This document shows positions 34,846-46,600 of a DNA stretch of 64,000 nt, piece by piece; the first letter of the stretch is position 1; each line of letters starts with the position of its first letter. Origin of the DNA: Polaribacter vadi (lineage in GTDB: Bacteria; Bacteroidota; Bacteroidia; Flavobacteriales; Flavobacteriaceae); assembly GCF_001761365.1 (NCBI RefSeq), contig NZ_CP017477.1:2656001-2720000 (forward strand), in the 5' to 3' direction. A model generated the notes under the pieces. The model was not told the origin of the DNA and did not search any database. It saw nothing but the letters and a program-made list of their open reading frames with translations. Both the position numbers and the translations under genes were made by a program.

Positions 34846-34847
34846 AA

Positions 34848-35198
34848 TTATGTAAGTGTGTTATCTTTTTCGTTTGGAAAAACTAATTGTGGTTTAAATT
34901 TCTTTGCTTCTTCTAATTCCATAAAAGCATATACAATTAAAATTAAAACATCGCCAACAGCAACCAATCTAGAAGCTGCACCATTTAAAGTGATTTCTCC
35001 ACTTTTTCTAGGTCCAGGAATTGCATATGTTTCTAAACGATTTCCATTATTATTGTTCACAATTTGAACACGTTCACCTTCAATAATACCAGCAGCATCC
35101 ATTAAATCTTCATCTATGGTAATGCTTCCTATATAATTTAAATCTGCACCTGTAACTTTTACACGATGGATTTTTGATTTTACAACTTGTACTAACAT
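34848..35198 (-). CDS. panD: Aspartate 1-decarboxylase
   Basis: 116 residues. Makes beta-alanine for pantothenate. The self-cleavage site Gly24-Ser25 (YIGSITID) produces the pyruvoyl group; Lys9 and the NRLETYAI segment are conserved. Cytoplasmic. Order panC-panD-flippase in one direction suggests one operon. Confidence 0.96.
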   Translation of the reverse strand: MLVQVVKSKIHRVKVTGADLNYIGSITIDEDLMDAAGIIEGERVQIVNNNNGNRLETYAIPGPRKSGEITLNGAASRLVAVGDVLILIVYAFMELEEAKKFKPQLVFPNEKDNTLT

Positions 35199-35225
35199 TT
35201 TGCAAAAATAAACATTTTTTAATTA

Positions 35226-36074
35226 CTAATTTTTTAATTGAATGTTATCTATCAATCTAATTTCACCAGCAAAAACAGCGATAAAAGCCCTGTATTTTTT
35301 ACCAGATTCTTTTTTGTTAATAGTTTCTAATGTTTTTTCATTAGCAATTGTAAAATACTCTAACTCCAATAAAGGTTCTTTTTTAAATTGATTTTCTACC
35401 CATTCATTCACTTTTTCAACATTTTCTGTAGTAAACTTTTTCTTTGCTTTTTTAAGTGTTTTATAAATAAAGGGTGCAATTTCTCTTTGTTCTTTGGTTA
35501 ATCTTGTGTTTCTAGAGCTCATTGCCAAACCATCTTTTTCTCTAAAAATTTTACATCCTTTAATTTTTAAATTTAGTTGATGTTTCTCAACCATTTTTTT
35601 GATGATTTGGAATTGCTGAAAATCTTTTTGTCCAAAATAAGCTTTGTCTGGTTCTACAATTTCAAACAATGTTTTTACGATGGTACCAACTCCATTAAAA
35701 TGCCCATCTCTAAATTTGCCTTCCATTTGATGCTCTAAACCATCAAAATCGAAATTTTCTGAAACGACATTTTCTTGATAAATTTCTTCGACTGAAGGAT
35801 GAAAAAGCACATCACAGGAAATGCTTTTTAATAATTTGGTGTCACTTTCTAAAGTTATAGGATATTTTACAAGATCTTCTTTATTGTCAAACTGTGTAGG
35901 ATTTACAAAAATGCTAACAATTACAACGTCGTTTTTTTGCTGAGCTTGTTTAATTAAAGACAAATGTCCTTGATGCAAAGCTCCCATTGTTGGGATAAAA
36001 CCAATTGTTTTATCTTGAGCTTTTAAGGTTGATAAATAAACTTTTAAAGCGTGTTTTTCTGTAAAAATTATCAT
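35226..36074 (-). CDS. panC: Pantothenate synthetase
   Basis: 282 residues. Joins pantoate and beta-alanine using ATP. HIGH-type motif MGALHQGHLS at 30-39, the FVNPTQF segment, and the KMSKS-like region GLAMSSRNTRL. First gene of the panC-panD-flippase series, divergent from the glycogen-synthase-like gene; TAAGTTTG at 36098-36105 is a probable -7 box. Confidence 0.97.
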   Translation of the reverse strand: MIIFTEKHALKVYLSTLKAQDKTIGFIPTMGALHQGHLSLIKQAQQKNDVVIVSIFVNPTQFDNKEDLVKYPITLESDTKLLKSISCDVLFHPSVEEIYQENVVSENFDFDGLEHQMEGKFRDGHFNGVGTIVKTLFEIVEPDKAYFGQKDFQQFQIIKKMVEKHQLNLKIKGCKIFREKDGLAMSSRNTRLTKEQREIAPFIYKTLKKAKKKFTTENVEKVNEWVENQFKKEPLLELEYFTIANEKTLETINKKESGKKYRAFIAVFAGEIRLIDNIQLKN

Positions 36075-36097
36075 AGTAAGATACTGTATAAAGAGTG

Positions 36098-36105
36098 CAA
36101 ACTTA
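36098..36105 (-). promoter_or_regulatory. -7 box (TAAGTTTG) of panC
   Basis: TAnnTTTG match on the minus strand, about 24 bp before the panC ATG. Confidence 0.5.
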
Positions 36106-36137
36106 CCAATTTAACATCATATTAGCATAATAATTTG

Positions 36138-36145
36138 TACTTTTG
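36138..36145 (+). promoter_or_regulatory. -7 box (TACTTTTG) of the glycogen-synthase-like gene
   Basis: TAnnTTTG match on the plus strand, 27 bp before the ATG at 36172, back to back with the panC promoter. Confidence 0.5.
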
Positions 36146-36171
36146 CGCATCTTATAAAAGAGTTTGATTTA

Positions 36172-36981
36172 ATGAAAGACAAAAGAATTTTATTTGTATC
36201 GTCTGAAGTTGTGCCTTATTTACCAGAAACAGAGTTGTCGAAAACAGCTTTTACCTCTGCTAAAAATGCCCATTCTAAAGGGGTTCAAACCCGTATTTTT
36301 ATGCCAAGATATGGCGTAATTAATGAAAGAAGACATCAGTTACATGAGGTCATTAGGCTTTCTGGAATGAATCTAGTTGTTAATGATATAGATATGCCTT
36401 TAATTATAAAAGTAGCCTCTATTCCTAAAGAAAGAATGCAGGTTTACTTTATCGATAATGAAGAATATTTTAAAAGAAAAGCCGTTTTTACAGACGAAGA
36501 TGATGAGCTTTTTGAAGACAATGATGAGAGAGCTATTTTCTTTGCAAAAGGTGTTGTAGAAACTGTTAAGAAATTAAATTGGGCTCCAGATGTTATTCAT
36601 ATACATGGTTGGATGGCTTCTTTATTGCCCCTTTATTTAAAAGAATTTTATAAAGAAGAACCTTTATTTACAGAAAGTAAAATTGTAACTTCTTTATATA
36701 GTAATGGTTTTCAAGGTGAGTTAAATGAAGGTTTAGCAGATAAAGTAAAGTTTGACTTAAACAAGTCTGCAAAAACAGATACGATTGAAACCCCAAACCA
36801 TGTTAATATTTTAAAAAGTGCTATCGAAAATTCTGATGCAATTATTCATGGAAGTGAATCTATTGATGAGGATTTAATTTCTTTTATTGAAAAACAAGAA
36901 ATGCCAGTTTTAGAATATCAAGAAGAGAATTTAAAAGAAGCTTATTTGAATTTTTATGCTGATTTAATTGCAGCCAATTAA
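36172..36981 (+). CDS. Truncated glycogen/starch-synthase-like protein (GT5 N-terminal domain only)
   Basis: 269 residues, about half the length of GlgA. It keeps the N-terminal Rossmann pattern RILFVSSEVVPYLPET, RIFMPRYGVINERRHQLHEV and DVIHIHGWMASLLPLYLK, but the ADP-glucose-binding KxGGL motif is replaced by ETELSKTA and the whole C-terminal donor-binding domain is missing. It is therefore unlikely to make glycogen alone. The short form next to panC and DUF4270 appears to be a normal Bacteroidota arrangement rather than a recent break; role unknown. Confidence 0.85.
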   Translation: MKDKRILFVSSEVVPYLPETELSKTAFTSAKNAHSKGVQTRIFMPRYGVINERRHQLHEVIRLSGMNLVVNDIDMPLIIKVASIPKERMQVYFIDNEEYFKRKAVFTDEDDELFEDNDERAIFFAKGVVETVKKLNWAPDVIHIHGWMASLLPLYLKEFYKEEPLFTESKIVTSLYSNGFQGELNEGLADKVKFDLNKSAKTDTIETPNHVNILKSAIENSDAIIHGSESIDEDLISFIEKQEMPVLEYQEENLKEAYLNFYADLIAAN

Positions 36982-36991
36982 TTATTTTACA

Positions 36992-38545
36992 TTGAGAAAT
37001 TTTATTAGAAAAAGTGTTTATATAAGTGTATTTGTATGCTTATCAATTGCAATTGTATCTTGCGAAAAAGATTTTACCGATATTGGCTCTAACGTTATTA
37101 GTAACATAAAATTTGATACTAATGTTGATTCAGTTTATGTTACTGCAGAAAATAGTCCTTTAGTAAGGATTCAATCAGATAATATATCAAGACAACTGGG
37201 ACAATATTTATTAGGAGTTTATACCAGCCCAGATTATGAAAAGTTAGAAGCTTCTATAGTTTCTCAACTTGGTATAACTTTAGGTTTAAAAGTTATAGAT
37301 GATGCAGATATTACAGATACAACAGATGTTTTTAGTGTTATTGATACAGTCTTTTTAAAACTACCTTACCAAGTTAGTTTAAATGCTGATGCAACAAAAT
37401 TTGAGATAGATTCTGTAATTGGAGATAAAACCAAACCTTTTAATCTAAATATTTATAGAACTAATACATATATTAGTCAATTAAATTTAGAAGATCCAAC
37501 AAAGACAAATAAGTTTTTTTCTGATGCTGATTTTGAGAAAATTGGAGATCCATTAAATAGTCAACTTAATTATCCTTTAATACCAAGTGAAGATAGTACA
37601 AAGGTTTTAGTAAAAAGAAAGCTGTATAATAATACGACTTTTAAAACAGATACTGTGAGGTATTTCGCTTCTGCAACAAGTACAATTCCTGTACCTTTTG
37701 CTAGAATTCCTTTAGACAAAGCTACAATTAAAACGTTATTTTTAGATAAATACGAAGAAACTGAATTTTCTTCACAAGCAGCTTTTAATGATTATTTTAG
37801 AGGAGTAATTTTAGAGGCTTCAGGTAATGAAGGATCATTAACATCATTTAATTTTAATAATGCGAACTCAAATTTAAGACCATCTATAGAAGTATATTAT
37901 ACAAATACTGTGTTAAATAAAGGAACAACTGATACTTTAAGAACAGTAACAAAAAATAATTCTTTTCCATTATCAGGTTTTAGAATTAATACTTACAAGA
38001 TGGAGGAGAAAGGGTATACAGATAATGATAATATAAAGATACAAGGAACTGCAGGCAGTGAAGGTAATATTACTTTATTTGATCAGAATAAAATAGATGA
38101 ATTAAAAATAAAAGCGCAAGATTGGTTGATTAATGAAGCTACTTTAACTTTTTATGTAGATCCTTCTGCAGATACAGAGAATATTCCAGAAAGATTATAC
38201 CTTTATAAAAGTAATGGAGTTTCACCAAACCCTACATTTAGTCAAATAAAAGATGCATACAGTGAAGGTGATTTTGGAGGTATCCTTGGTTTTTTAAATG
38301 CAGATAGAGATCAATATACTTTTAGCCTTACTGATTATTTATCTGATATTTTAAGCGGAGAAATTACGTATGATTCTACATTAAAATTAAAAGCTTTTAA
38401 TCCTTCAGATTTACCAAGTTCTACTACTGATGATTCCTTTGTAAATTATAGCTGGAACCCTAAAGCTGTAACAATTTTTAATAATTTACTTACAAACGAT
38501 AATAAAAGACCAATATTAAAAATATCATACTCAGAAAAAAAATAA
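36992..38545 (+). CDS. DUF4270 family lipoprotein
   Basis: About 517 residues from TTG 36992 (MRNFIRKSVYISVF); an alternative TTG at 36968 overlaps the previous gene by 14 nt. Signal peptide with lipobox-like IVSC followed by EKDFTDIGSNVI, the hallmark of DUF4270 lipoproteins of Bacteroidota. Mostly beta-strands with repeated LYNNTTFKTD-like segments. Likely on the outer membrane or cell surface; function unknown. Precedes glmS by 24 bp. Confidence 0.85.
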   Translation: MRNFIRKSVYISVFVCLSIAIVSCEKDFTDIGSNVISNIKFDTNVDSVYVTAENSPLVRIQSDNISRQLGQYLLGVYTSPDYEKLEASIVSQLGITLGLKVIDDADITDTTDVFSVIDTVFLKLPYQVSLNADATKFEIDSVIGDKTKPFNLNIYRTNTYISQLNLEDPTKTNKFFSDADFEKIGDPLNSQLNYPLIPSEDSTKVLVKRKLYNNTTFKTDTVRYFASATSTIPVPFARIPLDKATIKTLFLDKYEETEFSSQAAFNDYFRGVILEASGNEGSLTSFNFNNANSNLRPSIEVYYTNTVLNKGTTDTLRTVTKNNSFPLSGFRINTYKMEEKGYTDNDNIKIQGTAGSEGNITLFDQNKIDELKIKAQDWLINEATLTFYVDPSADTENIPERLYLYKSNGVSPNPTFSQIKDAYSEGDFGGILGFLNADRDQYTFSLTDYLSDILSGEITYDSTLKLKAFNPSDLPSSTTDDSFVNYSWNPKAVTIFNNLLTNDNKRPILKISYSEKK

Positions 38546-38569
38546 AAAAACTAACTAAAAAAAAATGCA

Positions 38570-40426
38570 ATGTGTGGAATTTCAGCTTATATAGGTTATA
38601 GAGATGCCTATCCAATAGTTATTAATGGTTTAAAAAGATTAGAGTATAGAGGTTATGATAGTTCAGGTGTCATGATTTATGATGGTGAAAAAATGCATCT
38701 TTCTAAAACCAAAGGAAAAGTTTCAGATTTAGAAAAAATCACGGACGCAGAAGAAGAAAGAAAAGTGGGTAAAATCGGTATGGGTCATACACGTTGGGCA
38801 ACTCATGGAGTTCCAAATGATGTAAATTCTCATCCACATTATTCTCAATCTGGAGAATTAGTAATTGTTCATAATGGTATTATTGAAAATTACGATACTA
38901 TTAAAAAGGAATTAATTTCAAGAGGTTACATTTTTAAAAGTGATACAGATACTGAGGTTTTAGTTAACTTAATTGAAGAAGTTAAAAAAACGGAAGGGTG
39001 TAAACTTGGGAAAGCTGTTCAATTAGCATTAACAAATGTTGTTGGAGCTTATGCAATTACTGTTTTCGATAAAAATAGACCTAATGAAATTGTTGTTGCA
39101 CGTTTAGGAAGTCCTATTGCAATTGGAGTTGGGCAAGGTAACAAAGAGTTTTTTGTAGCATCTGATGCTTCACCTTTTTTAGAATATACAAAAAATGCCA
39201 TCTATTTAGAAGATGAAGAAATGGCAGTTATTAAATTAGATAAAGGAATTAAAGTTTTTAAGATAAATGATGACTCTAAAGTAGAGCCAACTATCCAAAA
39301 ACTTCAAATGAGTCTAGATCAGATTGAAAAAGGTGGTTTCGATCATTTTATGTTGAAAGAAATTCATGAGCAACCTAAAGCAATTACAGATACTTTTAGA
39401 GGTAGAATGTTAGTGGAAGAAAATATGATTAAGATGTCTAGTATAGATGATAATCTTGACAAATTTTTAAACGCAAACCGAATTATCATTATAGCTTGTG
39501 GTACTTCTTGGCACGCAGGTTTGGTTGGAGAATATCTTTTTGAAGATATGGCTAGAATTCCTGTAGAAGTAGAATATGCTTCTGAATTTAGATACAGAAA
39601 TCCAATTATAACCAATAAAGATGTTGTTATAGCAATTTCACAATCTGGTGAAACTGCAGATACGCTTGCTGCTATTAAATTAGCAAAATCTAAAGGAGCT
39701 TTTGTATACGGTGTTTGTAATGTTGTAGGATCTTCTATTGCAAGAGAAACACATTCTGGTGCTTATACACATGCAGGTCCAGAAATTGGAGTAGCATCAA
39801 CAAAAGCATTTACAACACAAATTACTGTGTTAACTTTAATAGCACTTAAATTAGGAAAAGCAAACGGATCGTTAGCAGACCATACTTTTAAAGATTATCT
39901 TAAAAAGATGCAATTAATTCCTAGGCAAGTTGAAAAATTGCTTAAAATTGATGAGCATGTAAAAAGTATTGCAGCTGTTTATAAGGATGCAACTAACTGT
40001 TTATATTTAGGTAGAGGTTTTAACTTTCCTGTAGCTTTAGAAGGAGCTTTGAAGTTAAAAGAAATTTCTTATATTCATGCAGAAGGATATCCAGCTGCAG
40101 AAATGAAACACGGACCTATTGCTTTAATTGATGAGAATATGCCAATTTTTGTTATTGCAACAAATAGAGGTCATTATGAGAAAGTAGTAAGTAATATTCA
40201 AGAAATAAAATCTAGAGCTGGTAAAATTATTGCTGTGGTTACTGAGGGTGATACACAAGTAAGAGAAATTGCAGATCATGTAATTGAAGTTCCTGATACA
40301 GAAGAAGCTTTAACGCCTTTGTTAACTACAATTCCTTTACAATTACTATCTTATCATATTGCAGTAATGTTAGGTAAAAATGTAGATCAACCTAGAAATT
40401 TAGCAAAATCAGTTACTGTAGAATAA
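38570..40426 (+). CDS. glmS: Glutamine-fructose-6-phosphate aminotransferase (isomerising)
   Basis: 618 residues. Makes glucosamine-6-phosphate for peptidoglycan and lipid A. N-terminal Cys nucleophile right after the initiator (MCGISAYIGYRDAYP), glutaminase motifs LEYRGYDSSG and TRWATHG, and two SIS domains with ISQSGETADT and the C-terminal LAKSVTVE. The ATG at 38570 exposes Cys2. Followed by a strong terminator. Confidence 0.98.
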   Translation: MCGISAYIGYRDAYPIVINGLKRLEYRGYDSSGVMIYDGEKMHLSKTKGKVSDLEKITDAEEERKVGKIGMGHTRWATHGVPNDVNSHPHYSQSGELVIVHNGIIENYDTIKKELISRGYIFKSDTDTEVLVNLIEEVKKTEGCKLGKAVQLALTNVVGAYAITVFDKNRPNEIVVARLGSPIAIGVGQGNKEFFVASDASPFLEYTKNAIYLEDEEMAVIKLDKGIKVFKINDDSKVEPTIQKLQMSLDQIEKGGFDHFMLKEIHEQPKAITDTFRGRMLVEENMIKMSSIDDNLDKFLNANRIIIIACGTSWHAGLVGEYLFEDMARIPVEVEYASEFRYRNPIITNKDVVIAISQSGETADTLAAIKLAKSKGAFVYGVCNVVGSSIARETHSGAYTHAGPEIGVASTKAFTTQITVLTLIALKLGKANGSLADHTFKDYLKKMQLIPRQVEKLLKIDEHVKSIAAVYKDATNCLYLGRGFNFPVALEGALKLKEISYIHAEGYPAAEMKHGPIALIDENMPIFVIATNRGHYEKVVSNIQEIKSRAGKIIAVVTEGDTQVREIADHVIEVPDTEEALTPLLTTIPLQLLSYHIAVMLGKNVDQPRNLAKSVTVE

Positions 40427-40445
40427 TAATTTTATTTTTATATAT

Positions 40446-40477
40446 AAAAATCCAGCTTTTTTTTAAGCTGGATTTTT
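40446..40477 (+). terminator. Rho-independent terminator after glmS
   Basis: 13-bp perfect arms AAAAATCCAGCTT/AAGCTGGATTTTT with a 6-nt T loop and a following T-run. Confidence 0.93.
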
Positions 40478-40643
40478 TTTGTTAAAAAAGAAATAAATAC
40501 CAAAAATATAAAAGCATATTCGTTTACTTTATTAAAATATTTATTATAAAAGTTAAAAAAAAGTAAGATTATGCTTATCTTTTGCTCAAAAAATTGACAA
40601 TATAAATTATTATAAGGTTTACCTTATTAATTAATGTTAAGTT

Positions 40644-43600
40644 ATGAATTATAATCAGATAGGTATCTTGTTTCTGCAAGCTACATTAATTGCCTTTGTA
40701 ATACTCTTATTATTTCGGCTTCGAAAACAATTAGGTATTGGAGTTTTATTTGCTTGCTTGGGTTTAATTCAGTTTATGCAAGTATTTTTATCAAGTACTG
40801 TATATATATCAATTACAGACAATTTAATTGTTTCACCAGGTTCTTCTGTATTATTTACGGCAACTCTATTTGCAATGCTAATTATATATATAAAAGAAGA
40901 TGCAAGTGAAACAAAAAAAATAATTTATGCTTTATTTATTGTAAACATATTAATTTCTGTTTACCTGCAAGTTTTTGGTTGGAGCCTTAAAGATGTTACA
41001 CATAATCCATTAAACGTATCCACTAAACTTTTTGATACTAGTGCTTGGGTGTTATTTGTTGGAACCTTGTTATTATTTATAGACTCGTTAATAATAATAA
41101 TAGTTTTTGAATTTATATCAAAGAAAACACGTTACTTATTCTTGCAAATCTGCTTAACAATGTTATTTGTAGTAAGTTTTGATGCGATTTGTTTTTCTCT
41201 ATTTGTTTTCTGGAATTCAGATAATTTAAATTCAATTTTAATATCTGGGCTAATTTCTAAAGGGATATTTGCAATATTTTACAGTATTCCTTTTTATTTC
41301 TATATAAGATATTTTGATTTAAGTAAATCGTTTAAAAATTTATTTAACCTAAGAGATATATTTCATCCCTTAACTTATAAGCAAAAATTTGAATCTATAA
41401 CATATGATATTAAAAAGGCTGAAGAAAAGCGTGAAATTGAACTAGTACTTGCTAATAAAGAAAAAGAAGAAAGAATAAAAGAATTAGAGTTCTCTAAACA
41501 AAAGCTTCAGCATTCTTTAGAGTTGTTAGAAAAAAAAGATCATTCTTTAGAAGAGTCAAGTAGAGTGGCTAAGATTGGGCATTGGGAGTATGATATAGCA
41601 ACAGATGTTTTTATATGGTCTGAATATATTTATGAGATGTATGGGGTTGATTTTAATGAAAAGATTCCTCCAAGGAGTGAAATCATAAAACTTTATGATG
41701 AAGACTCTAGAATAAAACTAGAAAAAGCAACTAAAGATCTTACTGAAAACGGGATTCCTTATGATATTGAATTAAAATTAATAAATAAGAGAAATGAAGA
41801 GGTTTGGGTTCGAAATGTAGTGCAACTAATACGTAACCAACAAAATGAAATTGTTGGAAGAAAAGGTGTTATACACAACATAACAGATTCTAAAAAAGCA
41901 CAACTTGAATTACAACTATCTCAACAAGAGATTAAAAATTCTTTAGAATTATTAAAAATTAAAGAAGCTGCCTTACATGAAGTTAGTAGTGTTGCAAAAA
42001 TTGGTTATTGGGAGTATAGTATAGATAATGTTAACGTTATTTGGTCAGACTATCATTATGAAATTTTCGGATTAAACCCAAAAGATGGAATTCCTCCTAG
42101 AGAAAAAATTTTCTCATTTTTTGATAAAGAATCTCAAGAAAAGATAGAAAAAGCAAATTCAAAACTACATACAGAAGGTATTGCATTTGATATTGAAGTT
42201 AAATTAATCAATCAAAAAAATAAAGAAGTATGGGTAAGAAATGTAGTACAACCTGTATATGATGCACAAAATAAAATTATTGGTAGAAGAGGTTTATTAC
42301 AAGATATAACTGAATCAAAACAAGCAAAAGAAAAAATTGAAACGGCACTAACCCAGATAGAAAAGAGAGACTATTCTTTGTTACAGGCTAGTGAAATGGC
42401 AAAAATTGGCTATTGGGAATATGATATTGCTACAGATGAGTATACTTGGTCTGATTATGTTTATAAGTTGTGTGGTTTAGAATTAGAAGATAAAGTACTA
42501 TTACAAAAAGAAATTATAAAAATATGTGATGAAAAATCTTTAAAAAAGCTAGAAAAAGCTACTGAAGAGCTTTATAAAGAGGGAACTCCATATGATCTTG
42601 AATTGAAATTAATCAATTTTAAAAATGTAGAGGTTTGGACACGTAGTGTAGCACAACCCATATACAACCAACAAAATGAAATTGTTGGAAGAAAGGGTGT
42701 TGTACAAGATATTACAGATTTTAAAAAGGTACAACTTGCTTTAGAACTCTCTAAAGAAAAGATTCAGAAATCTTTACAACAATTAGAAAAAAGTGAGTAT
42801 TCTATAAGAGAAGCAAGTAAAGTAGCTAAAATAGGCTATTGGGAACGCGACTCTATAAATTCTAGTCTTAAATGGTCTGAACATACCTATTCTGTTTTCG
42901 GATTAAATTCAAAAGACGGAGCTCCAGATGAGAATGAATTATTTAAAAGATTTGATAGTAAATCACAAGAGAAGTTAAAACATGTAACTTTAGACTTAAC
43001 TACTAAAGGTAATTCTTATGATATTGAATTAAAATTTATAAATCACAAAAAACAAGAAGTTTGGATACGTAGTGTAGCGCAACCAATAAAAAATAAAGAA
43101 AATGAGATTGTTGGTAGAAGAGGTATTGTACAAGATATTACAGAATCAAAAAAAGCACAAATAGAATTAGAGTTGTCTAAACAAAAAATTCAAGAATCTT
43201 TAGAGTTGTTAGAGAAAAGAAAATACTCTATGGATGAAGCTGGTAAATTAGCAAAAATAGGCTACTGGGATGTTAATACAGAAAAGAACACATCCATATG
43301 GTCCGATTATGTTCACTATGCCTTAGGATCTGACCCAGGAGATGGTATTCCAGATCAAAGTATAATTAAAAAACACCTAAGCAAAGAATCGTTTGAATTA
43401 TTTACAAAATCTACCGAAGAAATTACGTTAAAAGGGATTCCTTATGATATTGAAATAAACTTTAAAAACCTCAAAAATGAAAATGTTTGGATTCGTGTTT
43501 TAGCTCAGCCAGTTTATAATCAACAAAATAAAATTATTGGCAGAAGAGGTCTTTTACAAAATATAACAGCATCAAAAAAAACAGAACAAAAAATTCAAGA

Positions 43601-46600
43601 ATCTTTAAATTTATTAGAAAACAGTAAGTATTCTATGGATGAAGCTAGTAAAGTAGCCAAAATAGGATATTTTGAATATGATATTGCCACAGATATTTTT
43701 AAATGGTCAGATTATCTTTTTAATATTCATGGATTTGATCCTAAAAAACCAGTACCTTCAAGTAAAGAATTTATAAAACATTTAGATAAAGAATCTCTTG
43801 AAGTATTAAATAATGCTATACTAAACCTTAATACAAAAGGTATCTCCTATGATATTGAAATGAAGGTTTTTAATCAAATTAAAAATAAAGATATTTGGGT
43901 AAGAAGTGTAGCACAGCCTATTTATAATGATAAAAATGAAATTATTGGAAGAAGAGGTGTAACACAAGATATTACTGATAAAAAAAATACTGAAATTAAA
44001 TTAAGAGAAAACGAAGAGAAATTTTTTAGTATTTTTAAATTTAGTCCCAATTTAATAATTCTTACTAGATTAGATGATTATAAAATTGTAGATGTAAATG
44101 ATGCATCTCTCAAGATAACTGGTTATAGTTCAAGTGATTTAATTGGTGATGCTAACTCTCCAAGACATATTTGGAAGTCTCTAGATAATCGAAAAAAATA
44201 TTTTGATAAATTAAAACAAAAAGGTCATATAAAAAATCTAGAAACTGAATTTGTTGTAAAATCAGGCGAAACAAGAATTTGGAAAATCTCAGCAGAAATT
44301 ATTCAAATTAATAATATAGAATATGCATTGAGTATTATTGAGGATGTTACACAAATAAGAGAAACTCAATATGAATTAAAAAAACAAAGCGAGTTTGTGC
44401 TTGCAATGACAGAAAACCAACCCTCAGGAATAGTAGCTTGTGATTCCGAAGGTAAATTAGTGTTATTTAATAAATCAGCACAAGAGTGGCATGGTATTAA
44501 TGTTATGAATATACCACAAGATAAATGGGCAGAAAACTATGGGCTTTATAAACTTGATGCAGAAACGTTGCTAACATTAGATGAAATACCACTTTTACAG
44601 GCTTTTAATGGAAAAAAAGTTATTAATTTCGAAATAGTTATTAAAGCAAAAAATCAAAATCCAAGAATTGTTATTTGTAATGGAACTTCTTTTTTTGATG
44701 CAGAAGGTAATAAACTAGGTGCTGTAATAGTAATGAATGATGTTACTAAACAAAAAATAGTAGAGAATAATTTAAAAAATAGTGAAACTGAAATAAGAAA
44801 TGCACTAAAAGAAATAGAAAGGAGCGAGTTTCTTTTAAATGAATCAGGAAGATTATCTAAGGTTGGTGGCTGGGAAATGAAACTTCCATCGCAAGAAATA
44901 CGTTGGGCTAAAGAGGTTTTTGCAATTCATGGACTTCCAGTTGGTGAAGTACCTCCTCTTGAAGAATGTATAAGCTTTTATATTGAAGGTTCTGAAGAAA
45001 AATTAGCAAAAGCTATTGAAGAAAGTATTGCAGAGAAGAAAAAATTTGACCTTGTATTAAGGTTTAAAAACAAGCAAAATCAAAAGTTATGGGTTCATTC
45101 TATTGGATATCCAATAATAAATAAGGAAGGAGAAATAACTAGTTTAATAGGAGTTTTCCAAGACATTACAGAACAAAAAAACAAGCAAATTAAGTTAGAT
45201 GAACAAAATGACAAGCTAAGTTATTTAAACAATGCTTTAAACGAAGCACAAGAAATATCTAAGTTAGGAAGTTGGGAATATATTGTTGCAACAGACAAAG
45301 TAACTTGGTCTAAAGAATTGTTAAGCATATTTGAACGTTCACCAGAATTAGGAGCACCAAATTATGCTGAGCATAAACAACTTTATACTGAAGAAAGTTT
45401 TGCTAAAGTGACTAAAGCAGTTGCAAACTGTATTGAAAATGATATGCCTTATAACTTAGAATTAGATATTTATACTACTAAAGGTTCTTTAAAACATATA
45501 ATATCTAGAGGTAAAGCCATTAAAGATAAAAATAATAAAATAATAGGTGCTTATGGTACAGCCCAAGATATTACAGAAGAAAAAAAGATAAGACTTCAAA
45601 TTGAAAATGCAGAAGAGATGTATCGTTTATTGGCAGATAACTCAAGTAATTTAATTTGTTTGCATGAGCTAGATAATACTTTTAAATATATAAGTCCTTC
45701 TATTAAAACGTTACTGGGTTATGATCAGAACGAACTTATAGGTAAAGAAATGTTTACTATTATTCATAAAGATAGTATAGAGTTTATAAGAAATGCTTTC
45801 GAGAAAAAAATATTTAGAAGTAATGTAAATAATCCTTTTTGTTTTAAAGCTGTTCATAAAAAAGGTCATTATATTTGGTTAGAATCTATTACCTCTCCAG
45901 TTAATAAAAATAATGAAAGGAAATATTTTATTTCATCTTCTAGAGATGTTACAAATGAAGTATTAGCAAAACAAGAAATACAAGAATACCAAACATCTCT
46001 TCAAAAGTTAACTACAGAAATTACTTTGATAGAAGAGAAACAAAAAAAGGAAATTGCTTCAAATATTCATGATCACTTAAGTCAATCTTTAGTTATTTCT
46101 AATATGAAAATTAAAGAATTGAAAAAAAACACAAAGTTAAAAGCTATTGATGATGACTTAAATTTTATATATGAGCACGTATCTGAGGCTTTGGCAAATA
46201 GCCGTAAAATTACATCAGAACTTTCGCCACCAATATTATATCAACTGGGTATCATTGAAGCACTTTATGGGTTATTAGAAAATATTGAAAAGAAACATAA
46301 AATTAAGCATCAAATTAACGATTATACAAATGGAATAAAACTTAGTGACGTAGAATCTATTTTACTATATAGAAGTATACAAGAACTAATTAACAACATT
46401 ATAAAATACGCGGAAGCTACTTTAATAACTATAGATGTTAACAAAAAGAAACTTGGAGTAGATTTTACGATAAGAGATAATGGAGTTGGATTTAATACCG
46501 AAAAATTAAATAATTTTTATCATCATAATGAAAAAGGATCAGGTTTTGGCTTGTTTACTGTTAAAGAACGTATAGCAAATATACAAGGAGAATTTAAAAT

